NCBI RefSeq assembly: GCF_036689815.1
Contig: NZ_JBAHUR010000009.1
Span: forward strand, 72,718 to 136,717
From: Magnetovibrio sp. PR-2
GTDB taxonomy: Bacteria; Pseudomonadota; Alphaproteobacteria; Rhodospirillales; Magnetovibrionaceae
Length of the DNA: 64,000 nt
Reading direction: 5' to 3'
Shown: in pieces, positions 9,209 to 18,044 of the stretch
Position numbering within the stretch: the first letter of the stretch is position 1
Layout of the letters: each line of letters begins with the position of its first letter
The notes under the pieces: model-generated
Databases searched by the model: none
Told to the model about the DNA's origin: nothing
The model's input: only the letters and a program-made list of their open reading frames with translations
Made by a program: the position numbers and the translations under genes

Positions 9209-9735
9209 TCTTGGCCGACATTGGGCTGTGTCATTATGCAGCTGAAAAACACCCGGACCTGCGCCGCCACCTGTCTGTACAGGCGTCTGCCTCTAACCCA
9301 GATTCCATCAACTTTTATGTGGACGCGTTTGGGGTGAAGCGTGTGGTGCTTCCGCGCGTGTTGAGCGTTCAAGAAATCACTGCGCTCAATCAAAAGATCG
9401 ATGTGGAAACCGAAGTCTTTGTCTTCGGCGGCCTGTGTGTCATGGCTGAAGGGCGCTGTCAGCTGTCGTCTTATGCTACGGGTGAATCCCCGAATATCAA
9501 TGGTGTGTGTTCCCCCGCCGCCGAAATGCTGCCCGAGCTGATGGAAGCGGGCGTCACGGCTTTGAAGATCGAAGGCCGCCAACGCGGTCGTGCCTATGTG
9601 GGGCAAGTGGTTTCCGCCTTCCGCCAAGCGGTCGACGCGGTTAAGGCCGGACAGGCGGCCCCTCCGCTAAACCTGCAAAACATCACCGAGGGACAAGCTA
9701 AAACCTCCGGCGCTTATGACAAGACTTGGCGTTGA
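9196..9735 (+). pseudogene. ubiU: truncated UbiU (U32 peptidase family), likely non-functional or highly reduced
   Basis: The 179-residue frame matches UbiU, the 4Fe-4S partner of UbiV in O2-independent ubiquinone hydroxylation, but two blocks are missing compared with the roughly 330-residue family. The first ~100 residues of the barrel are absent: homology begins at DCVILADIGLCHYAAEKHPD and upstream sequence belongs to ubiT. About 70 residues are also missing between GVCSPA and EMLPELMEAG. Three of the four cluster cysteines remain (Cys81, Cys88, Cys105, spaced 7 and 17 as in E. coli UbiU). The fourth, in the lost block, is gone. The frame is preserved across the internal gap. The start is GTG 9196. 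Either a degenerating gene or a sequence/assembly collapse. Confidence 0.7.
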
Positions 9736-9743
9736 GATTTCAA

Positions 9744-10646
9744 ATGAACGATATGTCTGCAAAACTCACTTTAGGTCCGGTCCTATTCAACTGGCAGGCC
9801 GGCGTGTGGCGCGATTTTTATTTCCGCATGGCCGACGAAGCCGATGTCGATACCGTCTATGTGGGTGAAGCCGTGTGTTCCAAACGCGCGCCGTTCTACA
9901 CCCAACACATTCCCGACATCATAGAGCGTCTGCAAGCGGCGGGCAAAGAGGTGGTGCTGTCCACCTTGGCCTTGATCATGAACACGCGCGAAATGAACGA
10001 TCTGCGCGCCTTAGCCGAAGACAATGACGAACTCATGATCGAAGCCAACGACGTCGCGGCGTGTGCTTTGCTAAACGGCACGCCACACGTCATCGGGCCG
10101 TTCGTCAACGTCTACAACGAAGGCACGCTGAATTACTTTGCCGAGCGCGGTGCCAAGCGCCTGTGCTTGCCCGTGGAACTGGGACGCGATGCCATCCGCG
10201 CCATGACCGCTAGCAATGCCGCTGAGATCGAAGCCTTCGTCTTTGGACGCTTACCGTTAGCCATTTCCGCGCGTTGTTATCACGCCCGCCACCACGGCCT
10301 GCACAAAGACAGCTGCCAGTTCATCTGCGAAAAAGACCCGGACGGGTTGGAATTAGACACCATCGACAACGAAAGTTTCCTGGCCGTGAACGGCGTGCAG
10401 ACCATGTCGTACAGCTACCAGAACCTCTCAGCCGAATTGGCAGAGATGAAGGACTTAGGCGTTACCCATTTCCGCCTATCACCGCACACCTGTGACATGG
10501 TGGCCGTGGCAAAGGTCTATCGCAACCTGCTGAACGGTACGCTCGACGCCGAAGCCGGAGATGAAGAACTGAGCGCACTTTCGGGCGACGTGGCCTTTTC
10601 CAACGGCTACTACCACGGCGCTGCCGGTGTGAACTTCGTCGATTAA
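9744..10646 (+). CDS. ubiV: UbiV (U32 peptidase family, O2-independent ubiquinone hydroxylation)
   Basis: UbiV forms a heterodimer with UbiU and carries one 4Fe-4S cluster. The 300-residue product is full length, with all four expected cysteines: Cys45 in GEAVCSKR, and Cys178, Cys191 and Cys195 in SARCYHARHHGLHKDSCQ and onward, the same 13- and 4-residue spacing as in the E. coli protein. Other family matches are YVGEAVCSKRAPF, LSTLALIMN and YSYQNLSAELAEMKDLGVTHFRLSPH. ATG 9744 is chosen; an upstream in-frame TTG overlaps the ubiU frame. An intact ubiV next to a damaged ubiU is odd because the two proteins work together. It ends convergently, overlapping the aminotransferase stop by 4 bases. 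Confidence 0.92.
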   Translation: MNDMSAKLTLGPVLFNWQAGVWRDFYFRMADEADVDTVYVGEAVCSKRAPFYTQHIPDIIERLQAAGKEVVLSTLALIMNTREMNDLRALAEDNDELMIEANDVAACALLNGTPHVIGPFVNVYNEGTLNYFAERGAKRLCLPVELGRDAIRAMTASNAAEIEAFVFGRLPLAISARCYHARHHGLHKDSCQFICEKDPDGLELDTIDNESFLAVNGVQTMSYSYQNLSAELAEMKDLGVTHFRLSPHTCDMVAVAKVYRNLLNGTLDAEAGDEELSALSGDVAFSNGYYHGAAGVNFVD

Positions 10647-11797
10647 AGTGTCTGCCTGAAGACTTTCAAACGCTTCGCCGCTTCGGCCATGTCCTCGGTC
10701 GAGCCTGCAAACGAAAAACGCAAGTACTGATGCCCCCGCGTGGGATCGAAGTCGACGCCCGGTGTTACCGCCACCCCTGTTTCGGCCAAAATTTTCTGAC
10801 AAAACGACAAGCTGTCATCGGTCAGGTGTGATACGTCCGCATAGACATAAAACGCGCCTTGGGCATGACTGAGTTTGTCGAAGCCCGCTTTGGGCAGTTC
10901 TTCCAACAACAAATCGCGATTGGTTTTGTAGCGTGCCACATTGGCGTCCAACTCATCAAAACTGTTGAACGCTTCCACGGCGGCCATTTGAGATAACGTT
11001 GGCGCAGAGATAAACAGGTTCTGTGCCAAACATTCGATGGAGCGGGACAAGCTTTCGGGAAACACCAACCAGCCCAAACGCCACCCGGTCATAGAGTAGT
11101 ATTTGGAAAAGCTGTTGACCACAAAACAATCTTCGTCGAATTCGGCCATGGTGTGGGCCGGGTCTTCAAACGTGATGCCATGATAAATTTCGTCGGACAC
11201 CAAACGAATGCCGTTTTCACCACAATACGCAGCTAAGGCTTCCAATCCGTCGCGGGGGATCATTGTACCCGTGGGGTTGGATGGTGAAGCGATAATCAAG
11301 CCGTCCAGATGACCCGCAACCTCGGCCAACAATTTTGGTGTCGGCTGATAATCGGTCTCGGGCCCGGTCAAGATGTCGACGACTTCAATGTCCAGCGCTT
11401 GCAAGATGTTGCGATAAGCCGGGTATCCTGGGCTCACCAATGCAACGCGATCACCTGCGTCAAACGCCGCTAAGAAAGCGAGGATGAACCCGCCGCTTGA
11501 CCCCGTCGTGACGGCGATGCGGGACGGGTCGATAGTGACACCATAACTGTCTTGATAATGCTGAGCGATGCAGTCTTTAAGCGGCGGCACGCCGAACGCA
11601 TCGGTGTAGCCCAACAACTCGTCATCCAGCGCGGCCTTCGCAGCTTCTAAGACTTTCTTCGGGCCCGGTGTGGACGGCTGGCCCACTTCCATATGAAGCA
11701 CGTCGCCGCCTTCGGCCTGTTTGGCGTTGGCGGCACGCATGACGTCCATGACGATGAAAGGCGAGATTGCGCCCCGTTTCGCAGCCTTTAAGCTCAA
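10643..11797 (-). CDS. pyridoxal-phosphate aminotransferase, class I/II
   Basis: Fold-type I aminotransferase of aspartate/aromatic type, about 384 residues. Visible motifs are EVGQPSTPGP near the start, VTTGSSGGFILAFLAAFDAGD, IIASPSNPTGTMI, RLVSDEIYHGITF, and SFSKYYSMTGWRLGW with the Schiff-base Lys. LRFSFAGS near the end holds the substrate-carboxylate Arg. The real amino donor cannot be read from sequence. The start is probably the TTG at 11797, whose last two bases share the TGA stop of the upstream ggt gene, with GGGGA about eight bases ahead; no good in-frame ATG exists near the conserved N-terminus. Translational coupling with ggt suggests linked peptide/amino-acid metabolism. Confidence 0.9.
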   Translation of the reverse strand: MSLKAAKRGAISPFIVMDVMRAANAKQAEGGDVLHMEVGQPSTPGPKKVLEAAKAALDDELLGYTDAFGVPPLKDCIAQHYQDSYGVTIDPSRIAVTTGSSGGFILAFLAAFDAGDRVALVSPGYPAYRNILQALDIEVVDILTGPETDYQPTPKLLAEVAGHLDGLIIASPSNPTGTMIPRDGLEALAAYCGENGIRLVSDEIYHGITFEDPAHTMAEFDEDCFVVNSFSKYYSMTGWRLGWLVFPESLSRSIECLAQNLFISAPTLSQMAAVEAFNSFDELDANVARYKTNRDLLLEELPKAGFDKLSHAQGAFYVYADVSHLTDDSLSFCQKILAETGVAVTPGVDFDPTRGHQYLRFSFAGSTEDMAEAAKRLKVFRQTL

Positions 11798-13452
11798 TTC
11801 ATCGTCCCCGCCGCCAAGCCAGCCCCGCGCGGGTCGGCTTTCATCTGACAGGTGGCGGGCTTCGTCGGCAACCCACCGCCACAATAGAGCATGTTCACTT
11901 GCCCCAAAACCGGTGTGGCCGCGGTGCGATGGCCCAGGGTGGACAAGTGCGCTTTGGCGCTTTCGTCCAGACCTGCCTCAAAATAGGTCACATCCGGATC
12001 GCCCCCATTATGAATGCGCGGTGCCGCGATGGCATCGCTGACGCTCATCTCGCCTTCGACAACATTTAAGATCGTACTGGCCAAAACGGAAGGCGCAACC
12101 GCACCGCCGTTGGCGCTCGCAGCCATACGAAACTCATTGGAATTTTCATTGACGATCAACATTGGCGCCAAGCCCGTCGGTCCGCGCCCACCCGCACCCG
12201 GAGCCGCCGCCAACACGACACCGGTGCCCGGAACCACGCGTCCCGTGCCGAAACTGGAATTCATAGTCACCGCACACGCCACCGCATTGCCTTCTGGGTC
12301 CGCCGCCAAAAAGCTGGTGGTTGCCGGCGTTTCATGGCGGTTTCGCGGTGCTGGCAGAAAACGAGACGCCGCCGTTTTGCCCTGGACGTTGAGCCCGTCT
12401 GACAGCTTTTCGTAGCGTGTGGCATGGCTTAAAGCCTCAGCAGACTTGGTGCCTGCACCTCGGCTATTGAGCCACGTTTCACGATCGGCAAAGGCATGAA
12501 CGCCAGCTTCGCCAATGAAGTGAGCACGCTGGGACACATCAGCGCCATCATAGTCGCCTTGCTCTAACAACATGGCCAACATGGCCGCTGTCTGGGTGGA
12601 TGCCGCTGCCGGTGGTGGGGCAAAGTGCGCCACTTCGAAACCGACTTTGACCTTCACCGTATCACGCACTTGCGGCTTGTAGGCGCGCAATGCTTCCACG
12701 TTGAGCGATCCCCCGACCGCGGTCACACCCTCAACAAAAATTTTGGCAAACGGTCCGGTATAGAACGGTCCAACACCGCGTGCGCGCAATCGGCCCAAGG
12801 TCGCGGCCAGCTCCAACTGTTCAAGGGTTTCACCTTCCGTCAGAACCTTACCGGTCCGCTTGGAGGCAAAAATGGCGCGCGCGTTCGGGTCGCGCAACAA
12901 AGCCTGTCCAATGGCATTCAAATCCCGTGCAAAAGCACGCGAAACCGGATGACCGAAGCGCGCCAGCTTTTCAGCCGGAGCAACCACCTGGGCCCACAAC
13001 AAACGGCCATAGCGCGCTTGCATGGCAAAAATGCCACGCGCATTGGACGGAATGGCACTGGGCCGGTCTGCGCTTGGCGGGATGGTTTTGGGGGCTTGGG
13101 CCGTGAAGTCCACAACATCGGTTTCGCCTTTAGCTTGATCAAACGCCACGCACACCCCGCCACCGCCAAGACCAGCGCGCGACGGCAACGTCACGGCCAA
13201 GGTGAAATACATCGCCGCCGCCGCATCCCCGGCAGAGCCGCCAGAAGACAGGATATCACGCCCCACCAACGCAGCACGCGGCTCGTCAGCGACAACGCCG
13301 CCCAAAAAGCCTTCGACATAGCCGACAGAGCCTTTGGCCAGCTTTTCTTCGCCACTGCTGCACGCCGCAACACCAAGCGCCAAAACAAGAGACGAAATTT
13401 GACGTGCAAAGCGGGTGGTTTTACGCTCTGATACGCTTACATGTGTCGGCAA
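11794..13452 (-). CDS. ggt: gamma-glutamyltransferase family lipoprotein
   Basis: Ntn-hydrolase that cleaves gamma-glutamyl bonds, such as in glutathione, outside the cytoplasm. A lipoprotein signal is visible (SSLVLALGVAAC, lipobox Cys followed by SSGEE), so it is predicted to be membrane anchored. The precursor has the large-subunit pattern GGSAGDAAAAMYFTLAV and GLGGGGVCVAFD. The autocleavage point precedes ATTSFLAADPEGNAVAC, where the first Thr of the TT pair is the expected nucleophile. NSSFGTGRVVPGTG and MAASANGGAVAPSVLA follow. The start is unclear: TTG 13452 gives a 30-residue signal peptide; another TTG lies at 13482. It is divergent from the M48 gene and coupled to the downstream aminotransferase. 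Confidence 0.87.
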   Translation of the reverse strand: MPTHVSVSERKTTRFARQISSLVLALGVAACSSGEEKLAKGSVGYVEGFLGGVVADEPRAALVGRDILSSGGSAGDAAAAMYFTLAVTLPSRAGLGGGGVCVAFDQAKGETDVVDFTAQAPKTIPPSADRPSAIPSNARGIFAMQARYGRLLWAQVVAPAEKLARFGHPVSRAFARDLNAIGQALLRDPNARAIFASKRTGKVLTEGETLEQLELAATLGRLRARGVGPFYTGPFAKIFVEGVTAVGGSLNVEALRAYKPQVRDTVKVKVGFEVAHFAPPPAAASTQTAAMLAMLLEQGDYDGADVSQRAHFIGEAGVHAFADRETWLNSRGAGTKSAEALSHATRYEKLSDGLNVQGKTAASRFLPAPRNRHETPATTSFLAADPEGNAVACAVTMNSSFGTGRVVPGTGVVLAAAPGAGGRGPTGLAPMLIVNENSNEFRMAASANGGAVAPSVLASTILNVVEGEMSVSDAIAAPRIHNGGDPDVTYFEAGLDESAKAHLSTLGHRTAATPVLGQVNMLYCGGGLPTKPATCQMKADPRGAGLAAGTMN

Positions 13453-13558
13453 GGGTCCACTTTCGCCAGATTTTTCTTTCAAACAGGTTTTACGGCTAAA
13501 CACTTTCCATATGTCCTCTATGTTTCCCCGACTTACGGCTTGGTCTTCGGCGTTCAGA

Positions 13559-14920
13559 ATGCGCCGTATGTATCGTTTGCCGTTGGTCGCCCTGATAATT
13601 TCGTTAGGCTGGATGATGCCCAACTCTGGGGCCTTAGCGCAAGGGGGACTTGCAATTATTCGCGATGCCGAGATTGAAGGCATTTTGCGGGCCTACACCA
13701 CACCTTTGTTCGAAGCCGCAGGCATCCCCCCAAAATCCGTTAAAATCCGCTTGATCAACCGCAATTCACTCAACGCATTTGTTGCGGGCGGGCGCAATAT
13801 CTTTGTCCACACCGGCCTTTTGACGGCCAGTAAAGGCCCCGATGCCGTGATTGGCGTCTTAGCTCACGAAATCGGCCACATCGAAGGTGGACACTTGGTG
13901 CGCACCCGCGCCGCCATTAAAGAAGCCGGCACCATGCAGGTTCTCGGCACGCTTTTGGGTGTGATTGCCGCCGTTGGCACAAAAAACTCGGAGGCGGGAC
14001 AAGCCATTATCTTAGGTTCTCAGTCGGCAGCCACCAACACATTCATGAAGTATTCACGCACGCAAGAATCCGCCGCCGACCAAGCCGCCATGCGCTTGAT
14101 GGATGAGACGGAGCGATCTTCGAAAGGACTGGAAAGTTTCTTGAGCCAATTGGGTGAGCAAGAAGTCCTGACGCGCCGTCTCCAAGACCCTTATGCCCAA
14201 ACGCACCCGCTCAGCCGGGACCGCATCCAAACATTGCGCAATCACATCACCAGCTCACCTTACAGCAAGCGCGCCCCCACCGAAGATGAGTTACTGTCCC
14301 ACGCCATTGTGGTGGCCAAGATCAAGGCGTTCTTTAACCCCTTTCGCAACACCCTGCGCGCTTATCCGGAAAGCGATACCAGCTTTCCCGCCCGCTATGC
14401 CCGCACCATTGCCTATTACCGCGACGCGCAAATCGATAAAGCCTTGCCGATGATCAACCAGTTGATTGCGGAAATGCCGAAAAACCCGTTTTTGCGTGAG
14501 CTCAAGGGACAAATGCTGTTTGAGTTCGCCCGCGCCGACGAAGCTTTAGAGGCCTACACCCAGGCCGTTCAACTGGCCCCGGACGAACCGTTAATCATCA
14601 TGGAACTGGCGCGCGTTGAGTTGGAAGTCGGCACACCGGACATGCTCGACAAGGCGATCGGCCACTACAAAGCTGTTCATCGCTTAGGCGGCGCCAACGG
14701 CTTTACCTGGAAACAGTTGGGGATTGCCTTTGGGCGCAAAGGCGATATGACCATGAGTTCCCTGGCTTTGGCAGAATCCGAACTGCGCACTGGACAAATC
14801 CAAAACGCGGAATATCATGCCAACCGGGCTTTGGATGGGCTTAAAGTCGGCTCACCTGAACATTTACAAGCCCAAGATATCCTCGAAGCCATAAAGACCG
14901 TGAAATCTCGCCGGAAATGA
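13559..14920 (+). CDS. periplasmic M48 metalloprotease with TPR repeats (BepA/YfgC-like)
   Basis: Zinc metalloprotease of the BepA/YfgC type, which act in outer-membrane protein quality control. From ATG 13559 a classical signal peptide is read (MRRMYRLPLVALIISLGWMM, cleavage after SGALA). The M48 domain has HEIGHIEGGH (zinc His pair and catalytic Glu) and QESAADQAAMRLMD with the third ligand Glu. The C-terminal half is TPR-like helices (from about residue 260: YRDAQIDKALPMINQLIAEM, ADEALEAYTQAVQLAPDEP). Earlier in-frame ATGs at 13511 and 13520 would spoil the signal peptide; none of the candidates has a clear ribosome site. It overlaps the following lipoprotein gene by 4 bases (ATGA), so they are cotranscribed. 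Confidence 0.9.
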   Translation: MRRMYRLPLVALIISLGWMMPNSGALAQGGLAIIRDAEIEGILRAYTTPLFEAAGIPPKSVKIRLINRNSLNAFVAGGRNIFVHTGLLTASKGPDAVIGVLAHEIGHIEGGHLVRTRAAIKEAGTMQVLGTLLGVIAAVGTKNSEAGQAIILGSQSAATNTFMKYSRTQESAADQAAMRLMDETERSSKGLESFLSQLGEQEVLTRRLQDPYAQTHPLSRDRIQTLRNHITSSPYSKRAPTEDELLSHAIVVAKIKAFFNPFRNTLRAYPESDTSFPARYARTIAYYRDAQIDKALPMINQLIAEMPKNPFLRELKGQMLFEFARADEALEAYTQAVQLAPDEPLIIMELARVELEVGTPDMLDKAIGHYKAVHRLGGANGFTWKQLGIAFGRKGDMTMSSLALAESELRTGQIQNAEYHANRALDGLKVGSPEHLQAQDILEAIKTVKSRRK

Positions 14921-15648
14921 CGCCACACGCCAAATCCTTTGTTTGGGCCGCTTTGGCGGCATCGCTCGCTGTTTTGTCCGCGTGCAGCCACACCTCAAAA
15001 CCTGCACCCCGCCAACCGTCTCCGGAAGGCTATCTTGATATCATGAGCGGCTATCGCCCGATGAACCTCAACGCGCCCCCCGGCGATTGGGTCATCATTG
15101 GACGCGAAGATGCCGGCGTGAAGGCGCTCAGTATGATTAATTTGGGCGGAGTCCACACCTTAGAACTGCGCAGCGCCCGAAATCCGTTGATCGCCGTGCG
15201 TCAAGTCAACGCCATGATGTTGGCGACCCCCTTTTTGGGATGGTCGTGGAACGTGTCGAACCACGGTGAAGGCATTCACCCGGTGCGTCTGATTATCGGT
15301 TTCAAAGGCGGTGTCAGCCCAGACGACGAAACCTCGAGCCGCTCCAAAGGGCTGCCGTTGCATGACCGCGCCATCGCTTTGGTCTGGGGGGACACGGCCT
15401 TGCGCCGGGGTGCGTTCAGCCTGCCCCCGACCGAGCGCCCCTTCGAAGCCCCGGTTTACACCGTTCGGGGCGGGCGTGAGAACACCCGCCAATGGTGGTC
15501 CGAAGCCGTCGATCTCTCCGACCTTTACAAACAGGCGTGGCCCCAAGACAACCACCGCCGGGTGCGCATTGCCTTCATCGGTCTTGCCGCCGCGGCGACC
15601 CCGGCCCCTGTGCGCGGGCGCGTCACCGAAATTACTCTGACACATTGA
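14917..15648 (+). CDS. DUF3047 domain lipoprotein
   Basis: A 243-residue protein with a lipoprotein signal (AALAASLAVLSACSHTS, lipobox LSAC). The body resembles DUF3047: GDWVIIGREDAGVKAL, TPFLGWSWNV, VRLIIGFKGG, and an ALVWGDTALRRGAF stretch followed by a Trp-rich C-terminal part that binds an unknown ligand in this family. The function is not known. The ATG overlaps the stop of the M48 protease gene, implying translational coupling and possibly a shared envelope role. Confidence 0.75.
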   Translation: MTPHAKSFVWAALAASLAVLSACSHTSKPAPRQPSPEGYLDIMSGYRPMNLNAPPGDWVIIGREDAGVKALSMINLGGVHTLELRSARNPLIAVRQVNAMMLATPFLGWSWNVSNHGEGIHPVRLIIGFKGGVSPDDETSSRSKGLPLHDRAIALVWGDTALRRGAFSLPPTERPFEAPVYTVRGGRENTRQWWSEAVDLSDLYKQAWPQDNHRRVRIAFIGLAAAATPAPVRGRVTEITLTH

Positions 15649-15707
15649 GGCCATGTTTATCCTTAAACTGGTCTCATTCGAATTCATCTCAAATAGCGAG
15701 ACTTAGC

Positions 15708-16457
15708 ATGATGTCACCTTGGAAGACCTTTTTAATCGCCGGTATGTTCGCCATCACCTCCCCCTTGATGGCCCAAGCTGACAATGCGCTCAATGACGCG
15801 CAAAAAAGCGAAGTCGAACAGTTGGTGCGTGACTACATCCTCAAAAACCCTGAGATCGTGCGCGAAGCCATTCTTGAACTGCAGCGCCGCGAAGAAGTCG
15901 CAAAGCTCCAAGCCCAAGAACAAATGCTCAAAAAGATGCAGGCCGATCTCACGTCCAGCCCGCTTGACCCGGTTATGGGCAATCCGGATGGCGATGTGAC
16001 TGTGGTCGAGTTCTTCGATTACCGCTGCGGCTACTGCAAACGGGTGTTGGATGCGGTACAAACGCTTTTGAAAGAAGACGGAAATATCCGCTATGTGCTT
16101 AAAGAATTCCCGGTCTTAGGCCCGGAAAGCGTCTATGCCTCCCAAGTCGCCATGGCGGTGTGGTTGCATCAACAAGACAAATACCAAGACCTGCATGTTG
16201 CCCTGCTGTCGTCACGCGGCGCGCTGAACAAGGCTAAGGTTCTGGACATTGCCGAAGAGGTGGGTGTGGATGTCGATGCTTTGAAAACCCAGTTGAAAGA
16301 CCCGCAAATCGCAAAAACCATGCAAGCCACCCGCGCCCAGGCGAAAGCCTTGGACATCAACGGCACGCCCGGTTTCATCATTGGCGAACACATCGCGCCG
16401 GGCGCCATTCCCTTAGAAGCTATGAAAGAAATGGTCGCGCTTGCCCGCAAAAAGTAA
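15708..16457 (+). CDS. DsbA-family thiol:disulfide oxidoreductase
   Basis: Periplasmic thioredoxin-fold protein of the DsbA/Com1 type, about 249 residues. It has a signal peptide (FLIAGMFAITSPLMAQA), an N-terminal charged helix (DAQKSEVEQLVRDYILKNPEIV) typical of this clade, and VVEFFDYRCGYCKRV with the active-site CGYC. The cis-Pro loop is in NGTPGFIIG. It probably acts in oxidation or isomerisation of envelope proteins; the direction cannot be told from sequence. Start ATG 15708 (MMSPWK) is preceded by a GCGAG element. It follows the DUF3047 lipoprotein gene by 59 bases on the same strand. Confidence 0.92.
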   Translation: MMSPWKTFLIAGMFAITSPLMAQADNALNDAQKSEVEQLVRDYILKNPEIVREAILELQRREEVAKLQAQEQMLKKMQADLTSSPLDPVMGNPDGDVTVVEFFDYRCGYCKRVLDAVQTLLKEDGNIRYVLKEFPVLGPESVYASQVAMAVWLHQQDKYQDLHVALLSSRGALNKAKVLDIAEEVGVDVDALKTQLKDPQIAKTMQATRAQAKALDINGTPGFIIGEHIAPGAIPLEAMKEMVALARKK

Positions 16458-16468
16458 GCGATGGGGTT

Positions 16469-17272
16469 TTAGGAGCATTCCGGTGCGGGAAGCGTTTCGA
16501 ACTTCGACAACCCCATTTCGACACTAAAATCGCCGTAATCCAAGACCCAGCGGACCGGCACGCCATTGTCTAAGTAATCGGCTTCGATTTCGTACATGGG
16601 GATACTGGCTTGGTCTTCGGGGTTGAAATAAGCTAGGCGGAAGTTCCATCCGGGACGCGTCAGCGCCGTGTCGGACAGGCTTTTCGTAAAGCTTTCAGCC
16701 AGGGAAGACAAAGGGCTGACAAAGGTCACCAAGAGCTTCGCGCCTTCAACATCGGTGCCTTCAAACACATAGTTTTGAAATTGCATCACGCCCTTTTGGG
16801 CCTGATTGATAATGTGATCGGTGTGCACCATGGGAAACAGCGTGCCCTTGGGCAAGTCAAAGCGCAATGACTGGGGCTTGGAAAATTCGGCAGCACCGGC
16901 TTCGCCTTGTTTTTTTGCGCCGCCCAAAATGGTCGCGTCCGCATCTTCGCCCATCACCGAAAAGCGATATTGCGTGCCGTCTTGGGATTCCCAGGCGGAA
17001 AAGTTTAAAGGCTGGGGCAGCACGTCGCCTTCGCTGGTTTGCAAAAACATCGCCCCGGTTTGGTTGATAATCCAAGAATCGCAGTTTTCTTTTGTACCAT
17101 ACGCAATTTGGCCGCTGGCTGCCGTAACGGCAGAGCCACTGCGTGCTTCGGACAGGCGCACATCATAAATGGCGCGATAGGACACCAAATTGGCCGCCTC
17201 GGCAGAACCGGCTGATCCCGCCAGAAGGGCTGCTGTTAAAGCAGCGTTTTTGGCCCATTTGTGAAAGCGCAT
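16469..17272 (-). CDS. eipB: EipB-family cell-envelope integrity protein (DUF1849)
   Basis: Periplasmic protein of the EipB (DUF1849) family, a beta-spiral protein needed for envelope integrity in Brucella. It is 267 residues with a signal peptide (MRFHKWAKNAALTAALLAG, cleavage near GSAEA). Family features visible are LVSYRAIYDVRLSEARSGSAV, the first conserved Cys in KENCDSW, LPKGTLFPMVHT and a second Cys at the extreme C-terminus (LPAPECS). The two Cys correspond to the disulfide known in Brucella EipB. It lies convergent with the DsbA-like gene, 11 bases away, which is a natural partner for disulfide formation, though that link is inference. Confidence 0.88.
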   Translation of the reverse strand: MRFHKWAKNAALTAALLAGSAGSAEAANLVSYRAIYDVRLSEARSGSAVTAASGQIAYGTKENCDSWIINQTGAMFLQTSEGDVLPQPLNFSAWESQDGTQYRFSVMGEDADATILGGAKKQGEAGAAEFSKPQSLRFDLPKGTLFPMVHTDHIINQAQKGVMQFQNYVFEGTDVEGAKLLVTFVSPLSSLAESFTKSLSDTALTRPGWNFRLAYFNPEDQASIPMYEIEADYLDNGVPVRWVLDYGDFSVEMGLSKFETLPAPECS

Positions 17273-17433
17273 GGCTCAAATCCCGTTCATTCGTTCGTTC
17301 ATCATTTAACTTACGCGTGCCAAGACCCTTTCGCCAGTGCTTTGCACCCAATCATATGATGCATTGCACAATCGGCGTCTGTCCCCTACTCTATGCTTCT
17401 GAAAACAAAGGCAGCCCAACCCAGGAGAGCCCC

Positions 17434-17706
17434 ATGCAGGTTACCATTAACGTTGAATGCACCCCCGAAGAAGCCCGCACCTTCTTTGGCCTGCCCGATG
17501 TCAAACCCGTGCAAGAAGCCATGATGGCAGAAATGCAAAAGCGCATGGAAGCCGGGATGTCGTCTATGGACGCTGAGAACTTGATGAAAATGTGGATGCC
17601 GGGCGGCGCAACAGGCTCCGTCCCCGGCTTTGAGCAGTTTCAAAAGCTGTTTTGGGATTCCATGAATATGGCTGCTTCTGCTGCACAACCCAAAAAGGGC
17701 AAGTGA
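17434..17706 (+). CDS. conserved hypothetical protein (DUF6489-like)
   Basis: A 90-residue acidic small protein starting MQVTINVECTPEEARTFFGL, after a strong ribosome site (AGGAGAG). The pattern of a short beta strand, then DVKPVQEAMMAEMQKRMEAG and a Met-rich helix matches the alphaproteobacterial DUF6489 family; its function is unknown. The ATG at 17434 is chosen over upstream in-frame codons because of the ribosome site. The stop codon lies inside a perfect palindromic terminator. Confidence 0.82.
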   Translation: MQVTINVECTPEEARTFFGLPDVKPVQEAMMAEMQKRMEAGMSSMDAENLMKMWMPGGATGSVPGFEQFQKLFWDSMNMAASAAQPKKGK

Positions 17707-17719
17707 TCACTTGCCCTTT
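17694..17719. terminator. perfect palindromic bidirectional terminator spanning a stop codon
   Basis: A 26-base perfect palindrome (arms AAAGGGCAAGTGA and TCACTTGCCCTTT) covers the last codons and the TGA of the small gene ending at 17706. Runs of A on the left and T on the right suit termination in both directions. It would also end transcripts from the DUF3126 gene on the other strand, whose stop is 22 bases away. Confidence 0.8.
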
Positions 17720-17740
17720 GTTGAGGTCTGATGCCGTCTC

Positions 17741-17965
17741 TTAGAGTTCCGGAAGAGGCGGAAGATCTTCTTCCAAAATCGTCATCATGAACGTGTAAGA
17801 CACTTCGCCTTCGTCTTCGTCGCGGTGAAGCACGCCGACGAACTCATCGCCGATGTAAACTTCGACCGGAGCGTTGGTCTTCATCGGTGGCGGGACGGAA
17901 ATTTGGTTGTTGTTGAAGGCTTTGCGCAGATATTCCTGCAAGCGCGCGATTTCGGCGGTTCTCAT
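17741..17965 (-). CDS. DUF3126 family protein
   Basis: A 74-residue protein, MRTAEIARLQEYLRKAFNN, with the core VYIGDEFVGVLHRDEDEGE and a strand YTFMMTILEEDL. This matches the small alphaproteobacterial DUF3126 family. Its function is unknown. It is a stand-alone gene ending near the palindromic terminator. Confidence 0.88.
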   Translation of the reverse strand: MRTAEIARLQEYLRKAFNNNQISVPPPMKTNAPVEVYIGDEFVGVLHRDEDEGEVSYTFMMTILEEDLPPLPEL

Positions 17966-18044
17966 GGCAATCTCGTTAATACTGAATTTCAGATGGGTTT
18001 AGATTTAGCACAGCCAAATGGGATTCGCCATCGGCCATCTTCAG

